From NCBI GenBank assembly GCA_034401795.1, contig CM067359.1, positions 145,830,233 to 145,894,232 of the forward strand: DNA of 64,000 nt. Direction: 5' to 3'. The notes under the pieces were generated by a model. It was not told the origin of the DNA. It saw nothing but the letters and a program-made list of their open reading frames with translations, and did no database searches. This DNA is from Chaetoderma sp. LZ-2023a. Taxonomy: Eukaryota; Mollusca; Caudofoveata; Chaetodermatida; Chaetodermatidae. Below, one piece after another: positions 44,374 to 57,218 of the stretch; within the stretch, counting starts at the first letter, position 1; every line of letters begins with the position of its first letter. The translations under genes and the position numbers were made by a program.

Positions 44374-44433
<60 letters not shown>

Positions 44434-46024
44434 GGAGGCTGCTGCTGATGGCTACATGCTACGGAAGACTGGTTTTGATGATGCATGATGGTTGAAGGTT
44501 GCCATTGATGAATTGTGGAGAACTGGTTTCGATGGGGCATGATATTGGGCTGTTGCTGTTGATAGCTGCGGGCTGGTAAAATGATTTTGCTGGGGCGCAG
44601 TGGTAGAGGACTGCTGTTGGTAGCTGTGAGCTGCTGAAGACTAATTCTGCTGTTGATGGATTGTGGAGAACTGGTTTTGATGAAGTGGGATATTGGACTG
44701 TTGTTGTTGATGGATGTGATCTGCTGAGAATTGATCTTGCTGAGGTGCAGTTACTGAAGGCTGTTGTTGGTAGTTGTTAGCTGCACAAGGCAGATTCTGC
44801 TGAGACACGGTGGTGAATGGTTGCTGTTGATAGACTATAGGAGACTGGTTGTGAAATGCATAAGGCGGGTTTTGCTGAAACATGGTGGTAGATGGTTTCT
44901 GTTGATGGATTGTGGAAGACTGGTTTTGATGAGGCATAATATTGAGCTGTTGCTGTTGATAGCTGTGAGCTGCAGGAGACTGATTTTGTTGAGGCGCATT
45001 AATGGAGGGTTGCTGTTGATAATTGTGATCTACAGAAAGTTTAATTTTCTGAGATGTGTTACCGGATGATTCCTGTTGGTAGCTATGATTTGTCGGAAGT
45101 TGATCTTGCTGATGCGCTATAGTGGACTGGTGCAGTTGAGTTCTTTGGACTGCAGAGAACTGATTATGTTGTGAAGCTGGGTCAGTTGGATGCGGAGACG
45201 ATAGCATAAACTGAGTTTTCAAACATGGATAGGTGTTTGACTTGCTCTGCATATTCATCAATCTCTTCCTGATCCTTGTCTTATATTAGGCTTTTGACTT
45301 TCCCTTATTTGGTATTTCGTTTAATTTCTCAATAGCATCAGTGTGTACTTTCTTTGGTGGTTGTTGTGTACTTTGTGCTGTTTGATCACTGTTGTTGTTT
45401 ATACTCTGTGTAGCCATTATTGATTAACATGACATCTGCTGGGGCACATTCTTGTCAGTATTTTTACTGTGAGAGGTGTCACGATCTCCTGTTGAGATTT
45501 CTTCCGCTTCATCTTGGTTGGTTGTATTTTCCAAGTCTGTGAAGTCTTGCAGGTTTATACAGCTGTTGCACACACATTTCATCTGGTTTGTTTTCGATCT
45601 CACTGACGGTAGTGATAGTCAGATTTTCACATTGATAGTGAAGCCATATGTCACATATAGAGCATGCAACAGAGTTGTCATCACAGTATTATCTAGGACA
45701 TGTTGCCTCCTCCACCGCATTGCCGTCCATGATGAGCTGATCATCATTTTTAGACTGGTTTGAGCTGGAGTTTCTTGACCGTGGTGATATGTGGCTTGGT
45801 TCTATATCAGTGGGGTTCAATTTAGTTTGTGTCACTTGTCGGGGCTGAATGCTTAGTACTTTGCTGGTGTTGTTATTGAAGCGACGCATATTATGTTCCA
45901 ACCGGTTACCCTCAGTGATGTCATCATTGCTATTGTTTACACACTTTAGAGCAGTGGTAGCAGTATGTGGGTTTGAGTTATTATTCCAACCCCCCACCCC
46001 CACCCCAGTGTAAATACTGGGCAT
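43413..46024 (-). pseudogene. LINE-B copy 1 ORF1: PHD-like finger and Gln-rich repeats
   Basis: From the 5' side: 45689-46024 is a low-complexity N-terminal piece ('MPSIYTGVGVGGWNNNSNP'). Just after a stop near 45689, minus-strand translation gives 'NSVACSICDIWLHYQCENLT', which aligns with the PHD finger of copy 2 ('NAVQCDICEFWIHYKCEGIT'). Next comes the 20-residue Gln-rich repeat tract (45261-44265). Last, 43413-44192 is an unfamiliar hydrophilic region ('FVYEYNHGNMIQKTQF', 'YEIYKYNHGL'). Frames differ between pieces. LINE ORF1 proteins bind RNA; PHD fingers read histone tails in host proteins, so chromatin targeting is possible but unproven. Confidence 0.7.
44265..45261. repeat. 60-bp coding minisatellite in LINE-B copy 1 ORF1, with (AAT)n
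   Basis: About a dozen diverged 60-base units on the minus strand encode variants of a 20-residue repeat ('QNQSPAAHSYQQQQLNIMPH', 'QDQFSADHIHQQQQSNIPLH'). An (AAT)n run at about 44376-44433 interrupts the array and is translated as poly-Ile. Stops near 44641 and 44265 break the frame. Confidence 0.82.
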
Positions 46025-46780
46025 GCTGCTAGAGATGGAATATGCCTATGATATGGACTTCATAGACGAGGAAAAGAAACCCCTTGACGAACTTCTCCCA
46101 AATAGCTCACCCACATATACCTATCAACAAAGCATGAAACTATAGAAAATGACGACCCACTTCGTGGCGGCGAACCATGAAGGAAAAGTAAAATCCTGGG
46201 CTCACTGCTTTGCAGTACTGGTTATATTTCTGCATGCTGTGTGATGGGAGACATAGCTTTCCCGTCCTTCTGGAAGCTATGGATTCGTAGATCAAAGATG
46301 CCCTTGATAAAGATGCTACGTTTATACAATGCAACCTGTGTATCCTTGATGCTGTATAACTGTAACAGCTGGGCAGCTCCAAAGGCAGCTCTAGACAAAC
46401 TTGATGCCTGCCGCCACAAACACCTATGCACCATCACTGGACACCGATGGCCAGGCAGCATAATTGCCAACGATGCACTATGCAAGATGTTTAATATGTC
46501 ACCGCTGTCTGTAAAAGTCGGCCAGCAAAGATGGTCCATGTTTGGCCATGTGCTAAGAAGGATGCCAGAAGAGATTCCAGCACAGAGAGCCTTGAAATTC
46601 GCTCTACTCGGAGCCAGCAAATACAAAGCCAGACGAGGACTTCATTGCATAAATCTGCTAAGCATGCTACGAGGTGACGTCAAGAAAGCAGGACTCGATG
46701 CACTCAAGTCATGAATGGACCTGAGGAAGCTAAGGATTTCGGCTGAGGACAAGACACAGTGGGCAAAAGCGAAGAAGGAC
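46025..46780 (+). pseudogene. LINE RT fragment (different family), plus strand
   Basis: Near 46035 the plus strand reads 'LEMEYAYDMDFIDEEKKPLD', where 'YAYD' stands in place of the RT catalytic 'YADD'. After a gap with stops, 46241-46714 gives thumb and C-terminal sequence: 'LRLYNATCVSLMLYNCNSW', 'LDKLDACRHKHLCTITGHRW' and 'QQRWSMFGHVLRRMPEEIPA'. This layout resembles RTE-like or related LINEs whose RT ends in an 'RRW..GHVLR' block. The catalytic Asp is replaced and the segment between palm and thumb is deleted, so it is dead. Confidence 0.75.
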
Positions 46781-46909
46781 TGATTGCGGCTGTAGGATGT
46801 TTCTACTACTACAGCCGCAGAATACAGTAATCATATATACATATATTTACATGTATATACACATATATACAGTGTTTAAATATCCCCATGAGTTGGTGGT
46901 ATTTTAATT

Positions 46910-47124
46910 TAAAAACTATTTTTTCTTTCAAATTTCCAATTAGGATACTCATCAGGGAAAGGGTTAATCATGTATAGGTAGACCCCTTTAGAAGAACACA
47001 TGAGGAGGGAGTATGGCTGTGGAAGTCTGATGGATTTACCAATCTCATTTTCAATTTTAGGAAGATCATCACTACCACCATGGCTCATCATAGATTATGG
47101 CTCATCATACACTATATTAGTATC

Positions 47125-47168
<44 letters not shown>

Positions 47169-47345
47169 ATCACATACTGGATTACTGTCTTTAAGCTCGA
47201 TGAATGCTCCTCCCCCACCCCCACCCCACCTCCCCAAACCTCTCTCCATTACCTCTAGCAACTTAAAACTGCAGATCTTCTAGCACTAAATGTTAAAAAT
47301 TTTTAAATAATAATAAAATATATACTGTGGGTGCAAGTGGAAAAA
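46910..47345. repeat. Dispersed repeat with (AAT)n, inverse of 22966-23350
   Basis: Contains 'aattaggatactcatcaggg', 'catactccctcct'-like sequence in reverse, (AAT)n at 47130-47166 and 'actgtgggtgcaagtgg' at its right edge, all inverted relative to 22966-23350. LINE-C coding sequence begins directly to the right. The repeat includes an 'aaagggttaa' end near 46965, as in the TTAA-type MITEs. Confidence 0.62.
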
Positions 47346-47350
47346 ATCCA

Positions 47351-48205
47351 CATCTTATATTCTGCTGTTCCTGTTGTATATGAATGATCTGCCCCAATGC
47401 CTTTTGCTCTGACGAAGATATAATTACTTTATACAAAAACGTAAATGAGGAAATGTAAGAAATTACTAACTCGTTTTCGTTAAATAAGCCGTCATTAAAT
47501 GTGGATAAAACAAACTATATGCTATTTTCAAAATCTAGAGAACACATAAATAAGGTGATTCCGAAAATTTATATCAACAAAAAAGAAATTGAAGAGGCCC
47601 CATACGCAAAGTTTCTAGGAGTATATTTAGATAAAAATCTGACCTGGGCCAAACAAAGTGAGACAGTTACTGCGAAAGTAGTAAGAGGAATAGGTGTCAT
47701 CCAAAGATTAAAACCATATATGACACATGATACGGTTGACACACTGTGCAGCACCTTAATCCTTCCACACCTCACATACTGCAATGCCGTTTGGACTAAC
47801 ACCTATAAAAACAAAATATCTAAAATTCAAAGCCTCCAAAAAAAGAGCATTAAATTATGTTCTCGACCAGCAGCAGGCCAAGATATGTTTAAAGAAGAAA
47901 AACTACGCAAACTTACTGACATAGGTAAATCCCAAATGCTAACTATTGTGACAAATTTCCATCACAACACCCTACCCAAATCCATGGCCCCCTTCTTTGT
48001 GAACAATATTAACATCCACCAACATAACACTAGAAGCAGACACAAACTACATGAGAAATACACACGCACAGACATGGGAAAACATAGAATATCAATTACA
48101 GCCACTCAATTATGGAATAACACTAAACAGGAAACCCGAGACAAAATACTGACAACAAAATCATTCAAGAAAACAATAAAGGATTACTTAATTAACACAT
48201 ATTAG
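47351..48205 (+). pseudogene. LINE-C ORF2, RT C-terminal half
   Basis: 5'-truncated LINE. Just before the long frame, 'LLFLLYMNDLPQC' (motif B/C boundary) and 'DIITLYKNVNEEM' are visible with the FADD segment lost. The frame 47501-48205 (234 codons) reads 'MDKTNYMLFSKSREHINKV', 'AKFLGVYLDKNLTWAKQ', 'IGVIQRLKPYM', 'LCSTLILPHLTYCNAVWTN', 'KISKIQSLQKKSIKLCSR', 'HNTRSRHKL' and 'ATQLWNN', and ends with a natural TAG. This is the thumb and C-terminal region typical of CR1-like RTs. It is the best-preserved representative of the family found split at 23650-27500. Confidence 0.85.
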
Positions 48206-49090
<885 letters not shown>

Positions 49091-49335
49091 TTATAATTAA
49101 CTAATAATAACTTAATTATGTTTTTTGTGTGCATTACGTGTAGTGTTGTAATGTTGTTATTTGTAATATGTACAGTAATTTAATGTTGTAATGCCTCTTT
49201 GTCTAATATATGTTAGGGGTCCATCACCACATAGGCTTTGCCTTTGATGGACTACCTGTCCTTTATAATATAAATGTGAAATGCTACTGTAATATAAAAA
49301 ATATTTGAATTGAATTGAATTGAATTGATTCTGTA
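49091..49335 (+). repeat. LINE 3' tail with (TTGAA)n end
   Basis: Reads 'gtaatgcctctttgtctaat', 'ccatcaccacataggctttg' and ends 'aatttgaattgaattgaatt'. It is the same tail, inverted, as 22761-22965. It directly follows the LINE-C tail and comes from a different LINE subfamily with no coding sequence left. Confidence 0.72.
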
Positions 49336-49459
49336 CATCAGATTGTATACATGTAAGTACAATATATTACAATTTACAGTAGATAGTTTACTGTTTCTTT
49401 GTTTCTTTTTTGTCAAGAGTTTCGCTTATGGCTATGGAAGCCAGCTACCCACACACTCG

Positions 49460-49650
49460 CACAGGGTGAGTTCTTTTATGACCCCCCCCCCCCCACCAAC
49501 ACCCCCCCCCCCCTTGCCACAGACACCACACAAGATGGGATCGACGGCTTTACGTCTCCTCCGAAGGACATGTCATTTTAATAATGTATGGAATGCTGCA
49601 GGATTTTACACCTTGATCACATTCCTGAATGTGGGATCGAACCCGGCTCT
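49460..49650 (-). mobile_element. tRNA-derived SINE, partial
   Basis: Shares 'gtgagttctttta', 'acggctttacgtc-cctccgaaggac' and 'ttttacaccttgatcaca' with 58600-58845, then 'gggatcgaacc' at 49633-49643, the complement of a pol III B box. The A-box part is not recognisable. Long C-runs near 49485-49515 interrupt its 3' half. Confidence 0.68.
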
Positions 49651-49961
49651 TCTTCCTCTTTCGCAGTCAATCCTGTCTCTCGAACGATGTGATGTTCTTC
49701 AGATGAACCTTCACAGGGAGTACAGTTGGTACAGATATTTAGTTCTGGATATTTCCTGACAGTAGAACCTCATGTTCCTTCCGACGTGTCCAACGAGAAG
49801 CTTGATTCGCGAGATTTCACAAGTAATAATACTATGTGTATCCGCTAAGTATCACAAGGCGCAAACATTTTTTGTTTAAAAGAGTGACCTGTCTGGTAGA
49901 GTATAGTAAGCGATGCAGTCAGACCCATCATGCAACTCTGCAGCACGCAACTTTGAACGCA
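49651..49961. other. Non-coding, LINE-B copy 2 downstream flank
   Basis: No frame or repeat recognised. Confidence 0.35.
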
Positions 49962-52900
49962 TCACCGCAACTGAGTCATCTTACCTCGCTGTCGATGCAG
50001 GACGTGACAAAGTTCTCTGGATAGTTTTTGGAGTTTCTGTAGTATCCGGGAGCTACAGCTTACAGGATCATCTGCAGCAAACTTGCTAGGGTCTAGGATA
50101 GCTTGAATACAGTTCTCCTGTGTGACTTGGAGTCCTAGTGGCTTCAGCATGCCACAGACCTTACTCAGGAGTTCTTTTCGTGTAGGTTGAAGCTGTGTAC
50201 ACACGACAAGGAAGTGCACCAGTGTCTCATCTTCACCCTTGCACAGTGGACAGGTGGCTGGACCTCGACGGTTATGGGTTGTTCCTCCAAGTAGGTTCTA
50301 TCTCTGTACTAGTAACTTAGCTTGGATAGTAGCCTTATATACAGAGGTCTTACACTGTGTGGTTTTCCGATCTTGCAGGAGTCAAGGGAAAGATACGACA
50401 GAGTCTTCTTCCTGGCAGCTTCTTCTTTCGGTTTACGCTCCCAGTGGTCATGGACCTGTTTTGTCACCATTGTTTTCCATACTCCCTCGCTTGGTAGCTT
50501 CTTCAGAAGACTGTGTGCATCCGGCAGGCCATACTTCTGTAGCATCTGATTTACTATCATTACCCAGCTATAGAATCCAACTGCCTTGATGGCTAATTGT
50601 CTTTCAATTATCTCATGTTCGATGGAATTCTCTCTGTGTAGCATATTCACAAGAAAGATCAGAATCCTTTTGTGAATTTGGTCTTCCACTGGTCGTACTC
50701 CAAGCAGCAAGTAGGCTGCAGCATTCGCACAACTGGTAGGTAGATGCTGCATATGTTTTAGATTGGCCCTGTAGAAATCTTCCAGCTTTTCGATCTCAGA
50801 CTGCTTTAGGATCAGTCCCTCAAGGCTATGCGGTAGGACTGGAGTAGTATATATCTCCCAGATGTGTATTGATGCCATTGGGTTTAGGCCATTAAGTCCA
50901 TACATGCCATCACCCATTATGGAGTAGGCTGCACGCCATGCTGAGTTAATTCTGCTTTCAACTGTTTTTAGTTTGTTACACGAAGATGTTCTAGTAACGC
51001 CAAGATGGGTCTCCTCATTTGTGATCTCCAACAGCTTCCCATTTATCCAGAGATTTGCTGGCTTTGTACCTCTGGCTACCATGGTTTTAGTTTTGGTGCT
51101 ACTAAACAAGTATCGCTCACTAACTGCATCCAGCTGTGCCTCATTTATTAAGGGTTGCATAGCTTCCGGTGCTCGCGCAACTAATGCTAGGTCGTCTGCA
51201 CACATAATTGCACCTGTTGGGATCAAACCAATTCTATACGTAGCTGGGTGGGTTTCCAGTTTATGTAGTAGCTTGTTGCTCCTGCTGTTCAAAAGGTCTG
51301 TTGATGACTCACCACCTTGACGGATCCCCTGTTACTCACCAAAGGGCTGTGACACTTCCCCTTTCCACTTAACGGCTGCTCCCATATCTGTGTACATACT
51401 GTCTACAATAGCCCATAGGGTGCCCCTGATTCCTTAACTGTAGATGGCATTAATCATACTTGGGTGATTTACAATATCAACGGCCTTGCTGGCATCCATA
51501 CATGTTATGTGTTGTGAACTCTTGGTATCAACAGCATCAGCAATGGTTTCAGTAAGAGCAAAAACTGCATTTACGGACGAGCAACTTTGTGTAAAACCGA
51601 ACTGCAATCTACTTTTTGTCTGGTTTAAGGCTGGTCTGATTCGCTGTACACTTTCTTTTTCTACTACCTTTCCCAGGACAGAACTGACTGTAATGTGTCT
51701 GTAGCTATCTGGCCATCTAGCAGACTTTCCTTTCTTCGGGACCGGAGTGAGTAGGCCAGTTTTCATGGTATCTGGGATCTTGCCAGTGGTCAGCACGTCA
51801 TTTGTGATGGTATTGAGGACTGTAAGCACTTCATGTGAGGCGTATTTTAGGTGTTCTGCAGTGCTACCGAATATGTCTGCTGCTTTTCCATTCTTCAGTT
51901 TTAGCACATGCGTTTCAGTTTGTTGGGTATCCACTAAGGATAAAGGTTTCTCTGCAGATGAGTTTAGGCTAATCAGCATGCGTCTAGGCACTAATGACTC
52001 CTTCATCTCACTGTCAAAGGTCTGATCATCAACAGGTGTAGCTAAATTTTCAAAGTACTGGGCCCAGAGCTCTGGCTCTGTGGTGCTGCTCCCCCAAATA
52101 CCGAAGTTAATACAAACATTCTGCACTGGCCTGCTATCTCTTAAGTGTCTTATCGCCTTGAAGAATTTGCTGTGATCTCTTGGATCCATTATGGTTGTGT
52201 GCAGCCTGTTTTGTTTTTCTACCATAAGCTGTCTTTGGGCTGCCTTAAGATCCTTTTTTGCATGTTTCTTCCTATCCGCTGCTTCCCCATCTTTTGAGCA
52301 TCCTTCTTTTTTCCATATCCAGTGTGCAGCCTTTGAACATTCTACAAATGGCTTCAGCATAGCATCCCATTTATAATGTGGTCGGACCCGCTGCTTCTTT
52401 TTGGCCGGACTGGCGTCTACTGCTGCATTATATAGGATTTCATTTATTGCCTGCAGCAGGAACTCTGAAGACAGATTCTGACGGGAGAGGTCTATCAGGT
52501 TTTGCCATCCCGATGAGGTAAGATGCTTGTACTTTTGTATGTCCACCATGTCCCAATTCACACTCTGCTTAACTCGCATTCCTGCTTTTCACTGTGATGG
52601 TACAGATCCATTCAACTGCACAGACAGGGTGGCTGTAACTGCATCGTGCGCACTATGATTTATCGGTTTACGTGAGTCCATATGAATTTCCTTTATAACA
52701 CTGTTCTGATTGGCTAACTCGATGAAAACATCCAGCTGCGATGTATTACCACCATAGAAGTGGTGGTATGTCGGCAACTTTGGCATTAACGGAGACACTC
52801 TGTAGCCCTTTTCCAGACAGAACTGTTTTAGTAGCTTGTCATTTTTGTTCTCACTTACTCTCCCCAACATACCATTTATATCACCCGTCCACAGTAAGGT

Positions 52901-53563
52901 GTAGGCTCCGGAGTACTCCTGTGTTATTTCGGCAACTTCATCTAGTACACTGATGTAGCTAGTAGTTTTGTCGTGAGTACCTTCTGCAGGCATGTGTGTA
53001 TTTATGAGCAGGGGCGGTTCAGGCTCTGCATTGATGCGTATTGCAACTAATCGATTACTACCATCAGGTAGGGGTTCTATACAGTGGCTTAAGGACTGGG
53101 GCCATAAGATAGCCACACCTGCTGTACCTTTCGATCTGTGGCAGGGGAGCATTGGATCTCCATCATCCGAACAATTGGCTACATATGCATGGTTTGGAAA
53201 AGTCTTTGAAATGGAGTCCAACTCATAGTTGAAAAGCCAGTGCTCTTGGACACATGCAATGGTTTGCTTGTCTGATAACAGCTCACTAAGATATGCATGG
53301 TTTGTTCTCGGATTTTCTGTGTTTATCGTAACAATCTTAGGGTTAGATCAGTTGCAGCTGGCTTCCTTCTGCTCATTTTTGGCCTGTTTTATTGTTGTCT
53401 GTACATTGGTGCCAAGCCGCTTTTGTGGTCTGGAGGCTTTTGTGGAACATCCCTTGTCTAAAAAATGATTGTATATATCCTCAGCCATTTCACTCCTAGT
53501 ATAAATTTGCCTTTTGTTACATGGGGGTATCTCAGCAGCGCTTGCAAACTCTATAAGGTCCAT
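49962..53563 (-). pseudogene. LINE-B copy 2 ORF2: endonuclease + RT
   Basis: Most of it is in one frame with stops. N-terminal extension 53348-53563, then a TAA. Endonuclease from about 53340: 'KIVTINTENPRTNHAYLSEL', 'ACVQEHWLFNYEL', 'AGVAILWPQS', 'LINTHMPAEGTHD', 'LLWTGDINGML', 'SQLDVFIE' and 'HSAHDAVTATL' (to a TGA at 52589). Linker and RT fingers/palm are at 51434-52579, including 'SRLQFGFTQSCSSVNAVFAL' and 'CMDASKAVDIVNH'. A TAA at 51434 and another just before 'QGIRQGGESS' (near 51330) follow. RT 50309-51292 has 'MCADDLALVAR' and the thumb. The last piece, 49962-50219, is shifted by one frame. The RT catalytic residues are intact. Confidence 0.87.
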
Positions 53564-54420
53564 TTCTATGTCACAATCAGGCTTCTGTGAGGGGACTTCT
53601 GGTGCAGTCTTTTATGTCGGCGCAAGACGATTGTTAAGGAATTGGTTTTGTAGATTTTGCATACTGGTACCACAGTCGAGCTGTGACTAATGGTTATAAT
53701 CATACACCAGACCTTCTGCACTATGTGCACTACTTACAGTTGCCCCAGTAGTGGGAGTTTGAGTTCTCCCTCAACTTCTGGCAGTTTTCAGCATGCAACT
53801 GATTTCCATCATCATGTTGGTATATCCCACTCTCTCCCGTGGAGACATTTCTTTTGTAGCTAAAATTAGAGTTAGTATACTGTCTGTGACCTAGGTTTTC
53901 TCGATCCCGGTTATGTCCCGGGTAGTATATACAGCCTATGTCATGTATATACAGTTGCTGCCATTCGGGACCATGCCCAGCTCTGCTTTGCAGCTCAGAT
54001 CCATGATGCTCGGTTTTTAAATGTTGTTTTTCGCGGCAGCTTTCAGATCTATGTGGCTGTTGTTGTTCAGCACCGCTTCCATCTCTGCATTGTAATTCAG
54101 TTTCATGACTCAGCACATGTCTGGATTCTAAGTTATGACCACACACAAACCCGCATAGCAGCTGAGGTTCACGCCCCTGTCCATGCCTACGTTCTGCATG
54201 GTGCTCGTAACGACCTTCAGGTCTATGACCACATGTATATTTATAATGTGAGTAGGAATTAGTCGCGCTCACGCCTATACAATGTGTATATCCATAACGT
54301 GAGTAAGAATCAGTCGCGCTCACGCCTATACTGGGAGTGGGTATTATAACTGTGCTCAGACTGGCAATGAGGACTATAGCTATGCCATGGTTCGTAGCCA
54401 TGTTCTCATTTGTTCACTGT

Positions 54421-54437
54421 CGGGGGGGGGGGGGGGG
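54421..54437. repeat. G homopolymer
   Basis: A run of about 16 G inside LINE-B copy 2 ORF1, a likely source of one of its frame changes. Confidence 0.85.
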
Positions 54438-55384
54438 TTACGTCCATGCTCACAACTTTGTTCATGTCTGTGTTGTTGGTACCAAGCACGTCCATATTTA
54501 TAGCTGCTGCTGTGCTCATTTTGTTTATATGAGCCACTATTAGATCGTCGTGCTGTCTGCTGGCTGTCTGTATCACAGGTATCATCATCATAGTCCAGCT
54601 GGTGTCTACGCTGCTCGTGGAGTGGATCACAATGTTGACGGCAGCTCTGTCAGTTTGGTGAATTGGCATGTCGGCAGCAGCACATGCACCGGCCCCTTAT
54701 TGACATACAAGATCGCAGTAGCGTGGTTGGCTTTTACACTGGTGAGGTCTATGCATAGCGCTGTGGAGTTGATTTGATCTGTCATGCCTAGGGCACTGTG
54801 CATGCTCATTGGTTTGTTCATATGCACACGTTTGGCATTCTGTATCAGGGTGATTATATTTCTCTGGACCCCTACTTACAGTGTGGCTAGTAAGTTTCTC
54901 TGTCAGGTTTACAAGTATGGATGCAGGTGCCGTTGCTACCGCCTGTGATATGTTGTGACTTAATGTGTCTTGGTGGTGTTGCATGGGAGCATGAGTCTCG
55001 CATTGATTCACTTCATGAGGGGATTTCTGGACTGAAGGACTATGTGGTGCGGCGAGAAGTTGAGTTTTAATTAACCGGTTCTTGTCCATTAGAGTATTTA
55101 CTCTCAGTTCAAGCTTGCTAACGTGCGATAACAGTTATTCCATTTGGCTTACAGATTCACTAGGTTCAGTGTGCCTTGTGTTCGCCTTCTGTAGCTTCTT
55201 CTGAGCTTTTTCCTTGGCACCTCCATTATCAGTGCTAGCTTTTGTTCCACCCCCATTTTCGTATCCACTGTTACCGTTTCTTCCTGCCTCCTTTCCACCA
55301 GTACTTCCTTCTTCACTTTTGCTGTTATTTCCTTCCTCACATCCACTGCAGTTACGTGCTCTTCCCTCATTACTTCCTTTTACA

Positions 55385-56262
55385 CTTCCACATATTCTTC
55401 CACTGCTACCTCCACCACTGCTTCCTTCTTTTCTTCCACTGCTGTTTTCTTCTCTACCTCCTTCCTTTCTTCCACTGCTGCTTCCTTCTCCCCTTCCAGC
55501 ATTGCTTCCTTCTCCACTTCCAACATTACTTCCTTTTTTGCTTCCACTTTTCCTTCCATTGCTATTTCCTTCTCCACAGTTTTCACCACAGATTCCTCCT
55601 TTTCTTCCACTGCTACTTCCTTTTCCACTTCCACCACTGCTTCCTTCTCTACTTCCACCACTGCTTCCTTTTCTACACCCACCACTGCTTCCTTCGCTTC
55701 CACGACTGCTTCCTTCTCCGTTTTTCCACCACTACTTCCTTCTCCACTCTCACCACTGGTTCCTCATTTCCTTCCACGACCGCTTTCTTCACTACTTCCT
55801 TTTCCACTTCCACCACTCTTTACTTCCCTGCTTCCACCACTGCTTACGTCCCTGCTTCCACCACTGCTTCCTTTTTTTTCTTCCACTAATACTTTCTTCT
55901 CTACTTCCACCACTGCCTCCTTCTTTTCTTCCATGGCCACTTCTTTGCTACTTCCTTCTGCACTTCCACCATTGCTTCCTTCTCCATCTCCAGCACTGCT
56001 TCCTTCTTTTCTTCCACTAATACTTTCTTCTCTACTTCCACCACTGCCTCCTTCTTTTCTTCCATGGCCGCTTTCTTCGCTACTTTCTTCTCCACTTCCA
56101 CCACTACTTCCTTCTCCACTTCCACCACTACTTCCTTCTCCACTTCCACCACTACTTCATTCTCCACTACTTGTTTCTCCACTTCCAGCACTACTTCCTT
56201 CTCCACTTCCAGCAGTACTTCCTTCTCCACTTCCACCACTACTTCCTTCTCCACTTCTACCT
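55385..56262. repeat. 24-bp coding minisatellite (Lys/Glu/Val-rich on minus strand)
   Basis: Degenerate units of 'cttccaccactacttccttc' plus four bases. The cleanest run is 56095-56262. On the minus strand each unit encodes eight residues such as VVVEVEKE, an amphipathic pattern that could form a coiled coil. The longest plus-strand frame (55214-56020, Leu/Pro/Ser-rich) is its antisense shadow. It occupies the position held by the Gln-rich array in copy 1. Confidence 0.85.
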
Positions 56263-57218
56263 TTTCTAAGTACTGACTACTGCAGGACTATTTATAGTTT
56301 GTTGTTCGTTCTCTTTTAGGGTACTTTCACAAGCATGGCAGACATATGCGGTTTGGTCACTTTCGATGCGCTCAATGTCTCCTCTGGAGGTTATGCCTTC
56401 ACACTTATAATGGATCCAGAACTCGCATATATCACATTGCACTGCATTGATTTCAGTTCCCAGTTTACATATTGGGCAAACTACCTCCGTGTCATCTGCC
56501 ATACATTGGAATGTCTCATTGCTGCTTTGAGCTTCCTCTATTTGATGAGTACTCTCATTTTTGTTTTGACTTTTGTGCTTTGTGTTTTGCGCTCTTGACC
56601 GTTCTTCAACATTCTTACACAAGGCTTCCTTGAATTGTGAATTTTGGACTGCAATGGAAACACTCAGATCCCTTGCAACAGCTTCAAGGTTTGGCATCAA
56701 CAATTCCATAAACTTGGAGGCGTCACGGCCGTTTAATAAACACCCTGTTGTAGTTCTGAAGAAATAAATCACTACAGTGCAAGCACTATTGAGATCTAAT
56801 GCTCTTGAGTTAACTACTGCACCCCAATTCTTAATTTTGATCTGTTCTGTTACGATGTTCTGATCAGTACTTGAATCTGTAAATTGCTTATATTCAATAT
56901 AGTGGGTGCTTTTGATGGTATCGACTGCATTGGGATTAGATGTTGTTGAGTTTGCAGACTTGTAAATATGCTTTAGTATGGCATTTCTTGTCAGTTTGAA
57001 GGTTGCTGCATCAAGAGACAATGTGTAGTTGTTTTGATCATGTTCTATTAGCATGGTTGATGTCCGGTTACATGCTGCGATATTTTCCTTGATTGCTTTT
57101 TCTCAGTTCAGCTCGTACTCCATCATTACTGTTTTTCCTGATGCGTATGAGGAGCCCCTCATATTTCATGCTTGGGTGTTCACACTGAGCGAGCTTTCAG
57201 CGTTACCACAGGTCATAT

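Larger units (their letters stand above)
39765..46024 (-). mobile_element. LINE-B copy 1: non-LTR retrotransposon with PHD-bearing ORF1
   Basis: A LINE on the minus strand. ORF1 (46024-43413) has a PHD-like finger and a Gln-rich repeat tract. ORF2 (about 43240-39765) has endonuclease, RT and a C-terminal Cys/His motif. It shares its layout and much protein sequence with copy 2 (49962-57218), but the two are clearly diverged. The clade is not resolved by eye; the 'GIRQGG' motif and the C-terminal C-x2-C-x-H-x-C suggest the I/Nimb/Jockey side of the LINE tree. Confidence 0.82.
49962..57218 (-). mobile_element. LINE-B copy 2: non-LTR retrotransposon with PHD-bearing ORF1
   Basis: Same layout as copy 1: ORF1 with a PHD finger and repeat tract (57218 to about 53700), then ORF2 (53563-49962). 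Its protein sequence is recognisably but not closely similar to copy 1 (for example 'CADDLALVARAP' against 'CADDLVLTATTP'), so they are separate subfamilies or old insertions. ORF2 has several in-frame stops and one late frameshift. Confidence 0.85.
53730..57218 (-). pseudogene. LINE-B copy 2 ORF1: PHD finger plus Lys/Glu repeat tract
   Basis: The open frame 56266-57054 (262 codons) has an N-terminal region of unknown fold ('TLSLDAATFKLTRNAILKHI', 'FFRTTTGCLLNGRDASKFME') and a C-terminal PHD finger. The metal ligands follow the C4HC3 order: Cys193, Cys196, Cys207, Cys210, His215, Cys218, Cys239, Cys242. In-frame sequence extends upstream to about 57218 through two TGA codons. After a TAG at 56266 the product would continue, in a shifted frame, into the 24-bp repeat tract (about 56262-55385) and then hydrophilic pieces at 54697-55089 and 53730-54401. 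The finger probably binds a protein or histone tail; its use by the LINE is inferred. Confidence 0.78.

Noticed and set aside
55214-56319. Leu/Pro/Ser-rich plus-strand proteins of up to 268 codons
   Set aside because: Antisense shadows of the 24-bp Lys/Glu minisatellite in LINE-B copy 2 ORF1.
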